A stretch of 16,605 bases of DNA from Planctomycetaceae bacterium (lineage in GTDB: Bacteria; Planctomycetota; Planctomycetia; Pirellulales; Thermoguttaceae), in NCBI GenBank assembly GCA_031267635.1, contig JAIRYX010000471.1, positions 1 to 16,605 on the forward strand, given 5' to 3'. Shown one piece after another: positions 5,395-13,461 of this stretch. How positions within the stretch are numbered: position 1 is the stretch's first letter; the number at the start of each line of letters is the position of its first letter. Position numbers and translations under genes: made by a program. The notes below the pieces were generated by a model, which was not told where the DNA came from, did no database searches, and saw only the letters and a list, made by a program, of their open reading frames with translations.

Positions 5395-8052
5395 ATGCAA
5401 CCTTTCGAAAACCCGAATGATAAATACGCCGCGACGCAGCGTCAAATGCTTGTTTTCATCGTGATGCTGGCTGTCACTTTTTTGGCTTTTCAATATCTTA
5501 CTCCCCGAAAACCGCCTCAACAACAAACAGCAAATCCGTCGGCAAATGTCGAACAAGACGACGGCAATATTGAGGGCGATTTTCCAACCGCAACCGCCGA
5601 AACGGACGCCAATGACGTAACTGCTCCATCGACAGCAGAAGAAAAGGCGGTTTCCTTTCCGGCAACGTACCCGACGCTTGGTTCCGCCGATCCGAAAAGT
5701 CCGTACAAAATGTTAGTAACGTTTTCCAGTCGCGGCGCGGCAGTGGCACGGATTGAAATGAATAAACGACAATACCGCGACACGCAAGACCTGACCGGTT
5801 GGATGGGACAAGTTGTCGTCGAATTACCGAAAACGCCAAACGACGCGGAAAAAACAGAGGCGGTAAAAGGTTGTCCGGTGCAAACTGTCGGACGCGGAAC
5901 GCCGGCGGAAGCGGCGGGATTACGTTCCGGCGATTTCATCGTTCAATTCGATCAACAGGAAATCGCGTCGTTTGAAGATTTGCGTGCCGTCCTTCTTGCA
6001 ACCAAACCGAAACAAACTTGTAAGCTGACCGTTCAACGTAAAAATAATTTGGGAAACACGCAATCTTTGGAATTGACCGTTCAGCTCGACCAATCGCCGC
6101 TTGCGATTGTGCGTCCCGAAACGCCGGTGGTGGATTTTGAGACGTATCATAACTTGTCGGGATTGCACGCTTTTGATTCGAAAACGCAACCGCCGCTTTC
6201 GTTTGGTTTGACATTGCAGAAATTGGACAAACAAGAATTGCCGCTTCCCGAAGTTTTGAAAAAACGTCCGGCGCAATCAGGAACGAATACGGAACGCGAT
6301 TTGACGCTCGCTAAAGAACTGCCGGGCGTTCATCTGCGTTCGGAAAATTGGGAATTGGAATCGACAAGCGAAAATGAAGTGATTTTCAAACAGATCGTAT
6401 TGAATCCGCATTTGGAAGTCCGCAAAATTTATCGCTTGCAGGCGTTAACCGACGAACAAAAGAAAAGCGGCGATCCGGGTTATGCGCTGACATTGACAGT
6501 CGCGGTCAAAAATCTGGATTCGCAGTCGCACACGGTGGCATATCAGCTTGACGGTCCGAACGGATTGCCGATTCAAGGCGCGTGGTACGCTGTGGGGCGT
6601 AAAACCGGACCGGGTTGGGGCGGTTACGGTTTGCGGGATATTGTCGTTCAGTTTCACGGTCAAGCGTCCGCGATGCGCCGATGTACGGAGATTGCTCAAG
6701 ACAGAGGACCGCAACCGGAAGAATGGACTTACGATCTGCTCAAAAAAACGAAGCTGGCGGATTATGTCGGCGTGGATACGCAGTATTTTCAATGTACGAT
6801 GCTGCCGCAACAAAACGGTAACGAGTTGTCGCATTTAGAAAATATCGTACCGCTTCGCGTCGGAGCTTACATCCATCATTGGCAAGGCGTGACCAACGTT
6901 TCGTTTCGCATGGCAAGCGTTCCGCAAACGCTCAAACCGGCGGAATCGCTTTCGCATGAATACAAAATTTTCGCCGGACCGAAACAACCGGAAACTCTGG
7001 AATATTATGGTCTGCGCGACACGTTGTATTACGGCTGGTTCGCGTGGTTTGTCAAACCGCTTTTGTGGTTGCTGCATTTCTTTCATTCGTTTTTGCCGAA
7101 TTATGCGTTAGCGATTATTCTACTCACGGTCGTTGTGCGGCTCTGTTTGTATCGGCTCAATCATAAACAGATGCAAAGCGTCACGAAAATGCAGGAACTC
7201 AAGCCGGAAATTGATCGCATCACCGAAAAATACAAAGACGACATGCAGGCGCGTTCCAAAGCGATGCAGGAGCTTTACCGAAAACATCATTTCAATCCGT
7301 TGGGCGGATGTCTGCCGCTTTTGATTCAGATGCCGATTTTATTCGCGCTTTACAAAGCGTTGTCGATTGATGTGGAGTTGTATGGCGCGTCGTTTTTGGG
7401 AAATTCCGTCCGATGGTGTTCCGATCTTGCCGCGCCGGATCAATTTTACGATTGGAGCCGTTTCTGGATTAACGTCGGCTGGCCGAGTTTCAATACAGGA
7501 ACGTCGCAAGGTTTTTGGGGAATGTTCGCGCTGGGACCGTATTTGAATATTCTTCCGATTCTTGCCGTTATTTTGATGCTGGTTCATCAGCAAATTATGA
7601 TGCCGCCGCCGACCACCGATCAGGAAAAATCCATGCGGGTCACGATGAAATTTATGATGATTTTCATGGCGTTCATGTTTTATAAAGTGGCAAGCGGACT
7701 CTGTTTTTATTTCATTGTCTCTTCGCTCTGGGCGGTTCTGGAACGTAAATTTTTACCGAAACCGCAACCGAAAACAAGTGGCTCCGGCAATTTGACGACC
7801 GGCGAAAAAACGGCAAAAACATATCCCACCGAAATCACGGTCACCGACAAAAAGTACGAAGTAAAGCCGACGGACAAACAATACGACAACCTTTTCCACA
7901 AGAAAAAGAAGAAACAAAATTCCGATTCCGCAGAAAAGCCGGTCGGCTTTTTTCAGGAAATTAAAGCCCGATGGGCAAAAATGTTAGAAGAAGCCGAACA
8001 CCGCCCCGGCGACTCGTTCAAGCCCGGACGCAAACGGGATAAGAAAAAATAA
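5395..8052 (+). CDS. yidC: Membrane protein insertase YidC with PDZ-like insert
   Basis: The 885-residue protein inserts and folds inner-membrane proteins, alone or with SecYEG. One N-terminal transmembrane segment lies at residues ~18-36 and is followed by a Pro/Gln/Thr-rich linker. The large periplasmic domain runs to about residue 540. At about 158-232 it contains a PDZ-like unit (GCPVQTVGRGTPAEAAGLRSGD is its core), which standard YidC lacks. The conserved insertase core follows: transmembrane segments near 548-590 with the groove arginine in VVVRLCLYR, the NPLGGCLPLLIQMPILFALY signature (~637-660), ~708-736 and ~747-785. A Lys-rich cytoplasmic tail of ~95 residues ends the protein and may contact the ribosome. 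Typical YidC proteins are 550-600 residues, so the insert and both linkers are notable. The start lacks a Shine-Dalgarno, but the ATG directly precedes a credible N-terminus. G+C content is clearly higher than in the island upstream. Confidence 0.95.
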   Translation: MQPFENPNDKYAATQRQMLVFIVMLAVTFLAFQYLTPRKPPQQQTANPSANVEQDDGNIEGDFPTATAETDANDVTAPSTAEEKAVSFPATYPTLGSADPKSPYKMLVTFSSRGAAVARIEMNKRQYRDTQDLTGWMGQVVVELPKTPNDAEKTEAVKGCPVQTVGRGTPAEAAGLRSGDFIVQFDQQEIASFEDLRAVLLATKPKQTCKLTVQRKNNLGNTQSLELTVQLDQSPLAIVRPETPVVDFETYHNLSGLHAFDSKTQPPLSFGLTLQKLDKQELPLPEVLKKRPAQSGTNTERDLTLAKELPGVHLRSENWELESTSENEVIFKQIVLNPHLEVRKIYRLQALTDEQKKSGDPGYALTLTVAVKNLDSQSHTVAYQLDGPNGLPIQGAWYAVGRKTGPGWGGYGLRDIVVQFHGQASAMRRCTEIAQDRGPQPEEWTYDLLKKTKLADYVGVDTQYFQCTMLPQQNGNELSHLENIVPLRVGAYIHHWQGVTNVSFRMASVPQTLKPAESLSHEYKIFAGPKQPETLEYYGLRDTLYYGWFAWFVKPLLWLLHFFHSFLPNYALAIILLTVVVRLCLYRLNHKQMQSVTKMQELKPEIDRITEKYKDDMQARSKAMQELYRKHHFNPLGGCLPLLIQMPILFALYKALSIDVELYGASFLGNSVRWCSDLAAPDQFYDWSRFWINVGWPSFNTGTSQGFWGMFALGPYLNILPILAVILMLVHQQIMMPPPTTDQEKSMRVTMKFMMIFMAFMFYKVASGLCFYFIVSSLWAVLERKFLPKPQPKTSGSGNLTTGEKTAKTYPTEITVTDKKYEVKPTDKQYDNLFHKKKKKQNSDSAEKPVGFFQEIKARWAKMLEEAEHRPGDSFKPGRKRDKKK

Positions 8053-8060
8053 AGGGAACT

Positions 8061-8106
8061 ATTCAGTGACCCAAGCCAATAAATTCGCACTTGGGTAGCT
8101 GTAGAG
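8061..8106. repeat. Dispersed intergenic motif, copy A
   Basis: This segment just after yidC (around TTCAGTGACCCAAGCCAATA) aligns with one after the membrane fusion gene (9205-9252, TTCAGTCGATCAAACCAAATA) and one near the right end (16318-16345, TTCAGTCGCCCAGCCAAATA). It contains the small inverted repeat CCCAAG/CTTGGG (8070-8075/8090-8095), which has no U-tract. Its function is unknown. Confidence 0.45.
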
Positions 8107-8172
8107 TTTTGCTATCAATTTTACCGAAAAATACCGTGAACGGTTACGTCAATTTAAAGCCGGAGCGCGCTC

Positions 8173-9162
8173 GTGAAAAAAGTTGTTCTTATTTTTGTGT
8201 TAGCGATAGGCGTCGGCGGTTATTGTTTTCTGCGGTATCATTTCGCCGAGAAGTTTCTCGAAGAACAAGATGTGATGACGCTTTACGGAAATGTGGAAAT
8301 CCGGCGGGTTCATCTTGGTTTTCGCGTTTCGGGACGGGTTCAGGAGATTTTGTTTCAAGAAGGAGACAAAATAGCAAAAAACGAATTGATCGCCTGTCTC
8401 GACAAAGAGCCGTATCAGGACAATCTTGCTATTGCCGACGCACAAGTTCGTAAGGCAAAGGCGAATCTCGAAAAACTTGAGACCGGCAATCGTCCGCAGG
8501 AAATCGAGCAGGCGCGCGCGACGCTCAAAGAACGCGATGCAACGTTGAAAGTATTAAACGCAAATGCGGAACGTGCGAAACGTCTGATTGAAAGTAAAGC
8601 GATTGCGCAGGAGGAATACGATACGACAATCGCTCAGCGAGACGAAGCGGCGGCTCGTAAAAAATTGGCGGAAGAAACGCTGAATCTGTTGTTGGAAGGA
8701 TTTCGTCAAGAAGATATTGAAGCGGGCAAAGCGCAGCTTGACGAAGCGGAGGCAAATTTGAAACGGTCGCAAACGTCGTTGAACGACGCCGAGCTTCGCA
8801 GTCCGAACGACGGTATTTTGTTGACCCGCGTAGAAGAACCGGGCGCGGTGGTCAATCCGGGGCAGACAATCATTACGCTTTCACTTCGGGACGGCGTTTG
8901 GATTTATGTTTATGTTCCCGAATCGCAAATCGGTCAGGTGGTGGCCGGAATGAAAGCGGAAATTTACACCGATTCGCAGCCGGATAAACCTTACGCCGGA
9001 CAAGTCGGCTACAAGTCGCCGGAAGCGGAATTTACGCCCAAAACCGTGCAAACAACAGAACTCCGTACCGATTTGGTTTATCGCGTCCGAATCATCGCCG
9101 ACAATCCCGATGAACATCTTTGTCAGGGAATGCCGGTTACAGTGAAATTAAAGTTGAAATAA
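8173..9162 (+). CDS. YbhG/HlyD-type membrane fusion protein
   Basis: The 329-residue protein has a single N-terminal membrane anchor (residues ~4-21), so most of it lies in the periplasm. Then come half of a lipoyl-like domain (GNVEIRRVHLGFRVSGRVQEILFQEGDKI, ~39-67) and a long alpha-hairpin coiled coil rich in Ala, Glu, Lys and Arg (~75-205). The second lipoyl half follows (LRSPNDGILLTRVEEPGAVVNPGQTI, ~212-238), then a beta-barrel domain to the C-terminus. This order and length match YbhG-like adaptors of ABC exporters, which link an inner-membrane pump to an outer-membrane channel. The GTG start is preceded by GGAG at 8162-8165. The matching ATPase lies downstream at 10366, but 1.2 kb of repeat-rich DNA intervenes, so co-transcription is uncertain. 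No permease gene is in the window. Confidence 0.88.
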   Translation: MKKVVLIFVLAIGVGGYCFLRYHFAEKFLEEQDVMTLYGNVEIRRVHLGFRVSGRVQEILFQEGDKIAKNELIACLDKEPYQDNLAIADAQVRKAKANLEKLETGNRPQEIEQARATLKERDATLKVLNANAERAKRLIESKAIAQEEYDTTIAQRDEAAARKKLAEETLNLLLEGFRQEDIEAGKAQLDEAEANLKRSQTSLNDAELRSPNDGILLTRVEEPGAVVNPGQTIITLSLRDGVWIYVYVPESQIGQVVAGMKAEIYTDSQPDKPYAGQVGYKSPEAEFTPKTVQTTELRTDLVYRVRIIADNPDEHLCQGMPVTVKLKLK

Positions 9163-9383
9163 AAACAGAATCAGAGCACGAAGCGTAAATAAACAAGGGA
9201 AATCTTCAGTCGATCAAACCAAATAAATCCACACCGGGCAACTGCATTGTTACCCGAAAGATTTGACCATTGCAATGATCCGAACGGCTTTACCATTGCA
9301 GCCCCGTGATCAAGTTTCCATGAGTAGCCAACAAAGCCCTCCCAAACTCGCCTTTATGCTCTTATTTTTTAGATCATGGATTG
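9163..9383. other. Intergenic region left of the tandem array
   Basis: No gene is supported. It contains a second copy of the motif found after yidC (9205-9252). It also has a lone CCGAACGGCTTT (9279-9290) identical to the core of the 21-bp array that starts 340 bases later. Confidence 0.4.
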
Positions 9384-9393
9384 TTATTCGCTC

Positions 9394-9536
9394 ATGTTAC
9401 GCGTGAGCAATCAAAGCATATCCCAAATTGATCAAATTGATCGAAAGGAAGCCGAGCAGTTTTTCGCAATGATTCCTGTCAAGGGCGGAAAAACTGTTTT
9501 TTCGCTTCCCGAATACTAATCGCTCGTGCGTAACAG
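9394..9536. repeat. Long imperfect hairpin
   Basis: The outer arms ATGTTACGCGTGAGCAAT (9394-9411) and ATCGCTCGTGCGTAACAG (9519-9536) are complementary at 14 of 18 positions. The inner arms at 9442-9467 and 9485-9510 share CAGTTTTTCGC against GCGGAAAAACTG, plus GGAAGC against GCTTCC. The whole can fold into one ~140-nt stem with internal bulges. It could be a structured RNA or the remnant of a mobile-element end. Confidence 0.55.
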
Positions 9537-9622
9537 GAATAGGAGCACATCACCCTATTTCGGACGGAATCAAGATTCTACGCAACATGAGTTATCATAC
9601 AAATAATTCGGGAAACATCCGA

Positions 9623-9916
9623 ACGGCTTTGGGACTTCCCCCAACGGCTTTCGGACTTATCCGAACGACTTTCGGACTTGTCCGAACGGCTTTGGGACTT
9701 GTCCGAACGGCTTTGGGACTTATCCCAACGGCTTTGGGACTTATCCCAACGGCTTTGGGACTTATCCCAACGGCTTTGGGACTTATCCCAACGGCTTTGG
9801 GACTTATCCCAACGGCTCTGGGACATATCCCAACGGCTCTGGGACTTGTCCCAACGGCTCTGGGACTTATCCCAACGGCTCTGGGACTTATCCCAACGGC
9901 TCTGGGACTTATCCCA
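9623..9916. repeat. Tandem array 1: 14 units of 21 bp forming small hairpins
   Basis: The repeated unit is close to ACGGCTTTGGGACTTATCCCA, 14 copies in perfect 21-bp register. Each unit includes TTGGGA-CTTA-TCCCAA, a 6-bp stem with a 4-base loop. The early units read TTCGGA-CTTA-TCCGAA instead, so both sides of the stem changed together. Because 21 is a multiple of three, frames are open on both strands. The predicted heptapeptides (TALGLIP on +, SQSRWDK on -) show no support for translation. I read this as a non-coding tandem array. Confidence 0.9.
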
Positions 9917-10084
9917 ACGGCTCTGTCGCCAGCAACGGCGGCTCTGTTGCCAGCGACGGCGACTCTGTCGCCAGCAACGGCGACTCTGTTGCCTGCAACG
10001 GCGACTCTGTCGCCAGCACCGGCGGCTCTGTTGCCAGCAACGGCGGCTCTGTCGCCAGCAACGGCGGCTCTGTCGCCAGCAACG
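9917..10084. repeat. Tandem array 2: 8 units of 21 bp, G+C-rich sub-family
   Basis: The unit is close to ACGGCGGCTCTGTCGCCAGCA. It follows array 1 without a break and in the same 21-bp phase; the junction unit is a hybrid. Units alternate GTCGCC and GTTGCC. Several can fold through GTTG-CCAG-CAAC, although some units break that stem, so pairing is less well kept than in array 1. Outlying single copies of the shared core lie before the array (9279) and after it (CCGAACGCTTTGG, near 10123). Confidence 0.85.
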
Positions 10085-10198
10085 GCGGCTCCGGCTCATG
10101 ATCCAATGACTTTGAATTATAACCCGAACGCTTTGGATTAGACAAAGAGTTTATTTTAGTGGCTTGTTTAATGAGCGTCGCGTAACATGAGTGAATAA

Positions 10199-10365
10199 TT
10201 ACAGTATTGTATCAATCAATCTCTCTCCCAAATGTGAAATAATCAGCCAAATTTCGACTTGTAAGACAGTGTTGATCGTTCATCACGTCCTCAAAATCCC
10301 TTTTGTCCCTAATGCCCTTTTGAGAATGAAAATCGAATTTTAAAGGGTGAGGAGTACGCAACTTC
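10199..10365 (+). promoter_or_regulatory. Leader of the ABC ATPase gene, with repeat motif and ribosome site
   Basis: A motif around CTTTTGTCCCTAATGCCCTT (10288-10325) recurs at 16246-16283. The purine-rich GGGTGAGGAG at 10345-10354 is the probable Shine-Dalgarno for the ATG at 10366, with a slightly long spacer of 11 bases. No clear promoter hexamers were seen. Confidence 0.5.
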
Positions 10366-12063
10366 ATGATTACTCTTTCCCAACTCACAAAAGTATTTTC
10401 TGAAGAAACGCGAGCGGCGATTGATTCATTGACCGCTGTGATTCATCCCGGACGCATTACCGGCTTGGTCGGACCGGACGGCGCGGGAAAAACAACGCTC
10501 GTGCGACTTATCGCCGGTTTGATTAAGCCGTCCTCTGGAACGATTACGGTGTTCGGACGCGACTCTGTGCGCGATTCGGCAAAAATCCGCGAAACGCTCG
10601 GTTATATGCCGCAGCGGTTCGGATTGTACGAAGAACTTTCGGTGATGGAAAATATGAATCTTTATGCCGCAATGCGAGGATTCGGTAAACAAGAACGTGC
10701 CGAGCGATTCGCCGAACTGCTGCGTTTTACGGGACTCCAGCAATTCACGACGCGGCTGGCGCGGCAGCTTTCCGGCGGAATGAAACAAAAACTTGGACTT
10801 GCGTGTGCGTTAATAAAAATGCCGAAACTTCTTCTGCTCGACGAGCCAAGCGTCGGCGTTGATCCAATCAGCCGCCGCGAACTTTGGCGGATGGTACGCG
10901 AACTTCTTGCTGACGATGTGGCGGTTGTGTGGAACACATCGTATCTCGACGAAGCGGAAACGTGCGACGACGTGCTTTTGATGAACGAAGGAAAACTTTT
11001 ATTTCACGGCAAGCCGCACGAACTTACTCGGCGCATGAAAGACCGCGTGGTACAAATTCGCGGACTCCCTGTTGCGGAACGGCGAAAAAAAATTGCCGAA
11101 TGGATTACGTTACCGGAAGTTTTGGACGGCGTGATTCAAGGAAGCGCGTTGCGGATCGTATTGAAACCGGACGTTTCCGCCAAGATTCTTCCGGTGAGAA
11201 AAGAGCTTATTTTTCCGGTCGCCGCGCGGTTTGAAGATAGTTTTATCGACATGTTAGGCGGCGTGCCGAAAGAAGAGTCGGTTCTCGCTCAACGCAATAT
11301 TCAATTGGCGAAAAGCGATCAGCCGGTCGTCACGGCACATGGTTTGACAAAACGATTCGGCTCGTTTACGGCGGTGCGCGATAATACGTTTTCGATTCAT
11401 CGCGGCGAGATTTACGGTTTGCTCGGACCGAACGGCGCGGGCAAAAGCACGACTTTCAAAATGCTTTGCGGACTTCTGCGCCCTACGTCGGGCGAAGGTT
11501 TTATTGCGGGTTACAATTTGCGGAAATCGGCGTCGAAAGCGAGGTCGCGGCTTGGATACATGGCGCAAAAATTTTCGATGTACGGCGATTTGACGGTGCG
11601 TCAGAACTTAATGTTTTTTGCCGGAATTTATGGACTTTGGGGATTTGCGAAACGCCGCGCGATCAATGAAATGCTCGATATTTTTGATCTCGGACAATAC
11701 GCCGCAACCAGCGCCGGTTTGCTGCCGCTCGGTTTCAAGCAGCGACTTTCGTTGGCGGCGGCGTTGATGCACGCACCGGACGTGTTGTTTCTCGACGAGC
11801 CGACGTCCGGCGTTGACCCGTTGACGCGTCGCGAATTTTGGGGACACATCAACGCGCTTGTTGGAAAGGGCGTAACAATTTTAGTAACGACGCATTTTAT
11901 GGACGAAGCGGAATACTGCGACCGAATCAACCTGATTTTTCGCGGCGAAACAATTGCCGAAGGCACGCCCGACGAACTCAAAACATCCGTTCAATCCGCA
12001 ACGCTCCCCGATCCGACGCTTGATGATGCGTTTGCGGAATTGATTGCGAAAAGTAAAATTTAA
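10366..12063 (+). CDS. ybhF: YbhF-like ABC transporter with two fused ATPase domains
   Basis: The 565-residue cytoplasmic protein has two nucleotide-binding domains in tandem and no membrane segment. Domain 1: Walker A GPDGAGKTT (36-44), signature LSGGMKQK (135-142), Walker B LLLLDEP with Asp159/Glu160. The H-loop position reads NTSYLDEAE, with Ser192 in place of the usual His. Domain 2: Walker A GPNGAGKST (354-362), a degenerate signature LPLGFKQR (453-460), Walker B Asp477/Glu478 and a normal H-loop His510 in TTHFMDEAE. Composite sites with one canonical and one altered half are therefore likely. Length and layout match YbhF, the ATPase that drives YbhG-YbhF-YbhS-YbhR type exporters. The YbhG-like adaptor is upstream. 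The two expected permeases are not downstream, where sat runs convergently 15 bases after the stop. Substrate cannot be read from the sequence. Confidence 0.92.
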   Translation: MITLSQLTKVFSEETRAAIDSLTAVIHPGRITGLVGPDGAGKTTLVRLIAGLIKPSSGTITVFGRDSVRDSAKIRETLGYMPQRFGLYEELSVMENMNLYAAMRGFGKQERAERFAELLRFTGLQQFTTRLARQLSGGMKQKLGLACALIKMPKLLLLDEPSVGVDPISRRELWRMVRELLADDVAVVWNTSYLDEAETCDDVLLMNEGKLLFHGKPHELTRRMKDRVVQIRGLPVAERRKKIAEWITLPEVLDGVIQGSALRIVLKPDVSAKILPVRKELIFPVAARFEDSFIDMLGGVPKEESVLAQRNIQLAKSDQPVVTAHGLTKRFGSFTAVRDNTFSIHRGEIYGLLGPNGAGKSTTFKMLCGLLRPTSGEGFIAGYNLRKSASKARSRLGYMAQKFSMYGDLTVRQNLMFFAGIYGLWGFAKRRAINEMLDIFDLGQYAATSAGLLPLGFKQRLSLAAALMHAPDVLFLDEPTSGVDPLTRREFWGHINALVGKGVTILVTTHFMDEAEYCDRINLIFRGETIAEGTPDELKTSVQSATLPDPTLDDAFAELIAKSKI

Positions 12064-12078
12064 ACAATGTTCCTCACA

Positions 12079-13335
12079 TTACATCTTCATCGCGGCGGCA
12101 AGGATACGCGACGTACTCGGTCGCATAATTCGCGGATCAACTTCCTGACCTGCCTGTAACGTCTTGCGGACGTCTTTTCCAGAAATGAAAACCGGCTTTT
12201 CATTGGCGTGATATTCCATCAAATCCACACGTCCCACGGATTCGTAATATGCCGCAAAGCCGACATTTAATGGTTTGAGCTGCAATTCACCGTTGAGTTT
12301 ATGGAAAATTTCCTGAGCATCGAAATCACCCCAGATTGTCGAACCGTCGTGATACGGCGCGTCGGCATGTTTTCGCCCGATAATTAAATCAGTAAAACCG
12401 AAATTCTGGCGATAAATCGCGTGCATCACCGCTTCTTTCGGTCCGCCGTAAAACATTTTTATATCCAAACCGAGTAAAATCACGCGATCCGGCGCTTGCT
12501 GACCGAGTTTTGCCCAAAGTTGCGAATCGCTGTCCCCTTCGCCAAGCGAACGATTATTAATCAACGCCTCGTAAGTTTGCATACGAATGACAGCATTGAC
12601 ATCGTCGCCTTTTGTTTCACCGACAAGCGGATTGAGGCATGCGCCAGCGTTAAATCCCTGTTTCAAAAGAGTTTCTAAACCATAAATCAACGCGTATTCA
12701 TGCGCTCGATGAAGCGGATTACGAGTCTGAAACGCGACAACTCGCTCCCAACCTTTGGATACCAGAAGTTGACGGACTTCGCGCGGAGTCAGCACATATT
12801 GTCCAAAATTCGGATTTTTCGGCTGCGGAAAAACGCGAATTTCTCCACCGAGCAAATGCGTTTTTTCCGCATCTTGTTTCAAAATCATGTCCGCGCCGGG
12901 ATGGTCGGTGCGATCGGTGAGATAAACGCTTTTTAAATAACGCAACTTGTCCCACTCAAAAATATCAGAAATTGTCAATAGCGCAGTAATTTCATCGGAT
13001 GAGTTGACAATCGCAACTTCTTCGCCTACTTTAAGTCCCGATGCGAGTTCTTTAGTGATTGGCAACGAAAGCGGAATTGTCCAAGCGTATAGATTTCCAT
13101 TGTGTTCGATTACCGATTCGTCTAAAACACGATGAAACGTCGCACGATCCATCGGTCCAGTCAACGGACTTAAACCACCGTCGCCGAACCGATAAACTGT
13201 AGAAAGGTCGGCGTCGCTTACCGGTATCTTTTTCAAACCGAACGCCTTGGTTTTGGCTTCTGAAATTTGTTCCTGCGGGATTTCGCGGTTGACCAGATCG
13301 GTCAAACCGCCATGCGGAAGAATCAAACCTGACAT
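12079..13335 (-). CDS. sat: Sulfate adenylyltransferase (ATP sulfurylase)
   Basis: The 418-residue enzyme forms adenosine 5'-phosphosulfate and pyrophosphate from ATP and sulfate, the first step of sulfate activation. In some sulfur-dissimilating organisms it runs in reverse. The N-terminal PUA-like domain covers ~1-165. The catalytic domain carries QTRNPLHRAHEY (203-214, nucleotide-binding QXRNPXHXXH) and GRKHADAPYH (310-319). ISGKDVR follows near the C-terminus. The length is normal for the single-domain form, with no APS kinase fused. The ATG at 13335 is preceded by AAAGGA about 8 bases upstream on this strand. No other sulfur gene is in the window, so an assimilatory or dissimilatory role cannot be decided from context. 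The 3' end converges on the ABC ATPase gene with a 15-base gap and no visible terminator. Confidence 0.96.
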   Translation of the reverse strand: MSGLILPHGGLTDLVNREIPQEQISEAKTKAFGLKKIPVSDADLSTVYRFGDGGLSPLTGPMDRATFHRVLDESVIEHNGNLYAWTIPLSLPITKELASGLKVGEEVAIVNSSDEITALLTISDIFEWDKLRYLKSVYLTDRTDHPGADMILKQDAEKTHLLGGEIRVFPQPKNPNFGQYVLTPREVRQLLVSKGWERVVAFQTRNPLHRAHEYALIYGLETLLKQGFNAGACLNPLVGETKGDDVNAVIRMQTYEALINNRSLGEGDSDSQLWAKLGQQAPDRVILLGLDIKMFYGGPKEAVMHAIYRQNFGFTDLIIGRKHADAPYHDGSTIWGDFDAQEIFHKLNGELQLKPLNVGFAAYYESVGRVDLMEYHANEKPVFISGKDVRKTLQAGQEVDPRIMRPSTSRILAAAMKM

Positions 13336-13433
13336 TAGTATTTCCTTTGCGGTTCAAGCCGCTTTAATTTTACAGATTTCGTGTTGTTGCAGTCGGCATT
13401 AAGATTGCATAAATAACGCCTAACGAAGCAACA

Positions 13434-13461
13434 ATTATACCGCGATGAAACAAAATGGCAA
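13434..13461 (-). promoter_or_regulatory. Probable sigma-70 promoter of sat
   Basis: On the - strand, TTGCCA (13456-13461) and TATAAT (13434-13439) are separated by 16 bases, about 100 bases upstream of the sat ATG. The -10 is a perfect consensus. This implies a leader of ~90 nt. Confidence 0.6.

Larger units (their letters stand above)
9384..10198. repeat. 815-bp region bounded by 20-bp inverted repeats
   Basis: TTATTCGCTCATGTTACGCG at 9384-9403 matches the reverse complement of 10179-10198 at 19 of 20 positions. A further degenerate copy (ACGCAACATGAG, 9580-9591) lies in the orientation of the right end. The enclosed DNA holds a long hairpin and the 21-bp tandem array, and no transposase-like frame. 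It could be a non-autonomous mobile element lying between two genes that usually adjoin. No target duplication is obvious. Confidence 0.55.

Noticed and set aside
8070..8095. Terminator after yidC
   Set aside because: The CCCAAG/CTTGGG stem has a 14-base loop and no U-tract, and the motif recurs elsewhere without the stem.
9623..10084. CRISPR array
   Set aside because: Units are directly adjacent with no unique spacers, and no cas gene is present.
9578..10145. Long open frames on both strands through the tandem repeats (heptad proteins TALGLIP, SERLWDLSQ, SQSRWDK)
   Set aside because: A 21-bp period keeps every frame open. No convincing ribosome site was found, several frames overlap on both strands, and the conserved property is the DNA dyad.
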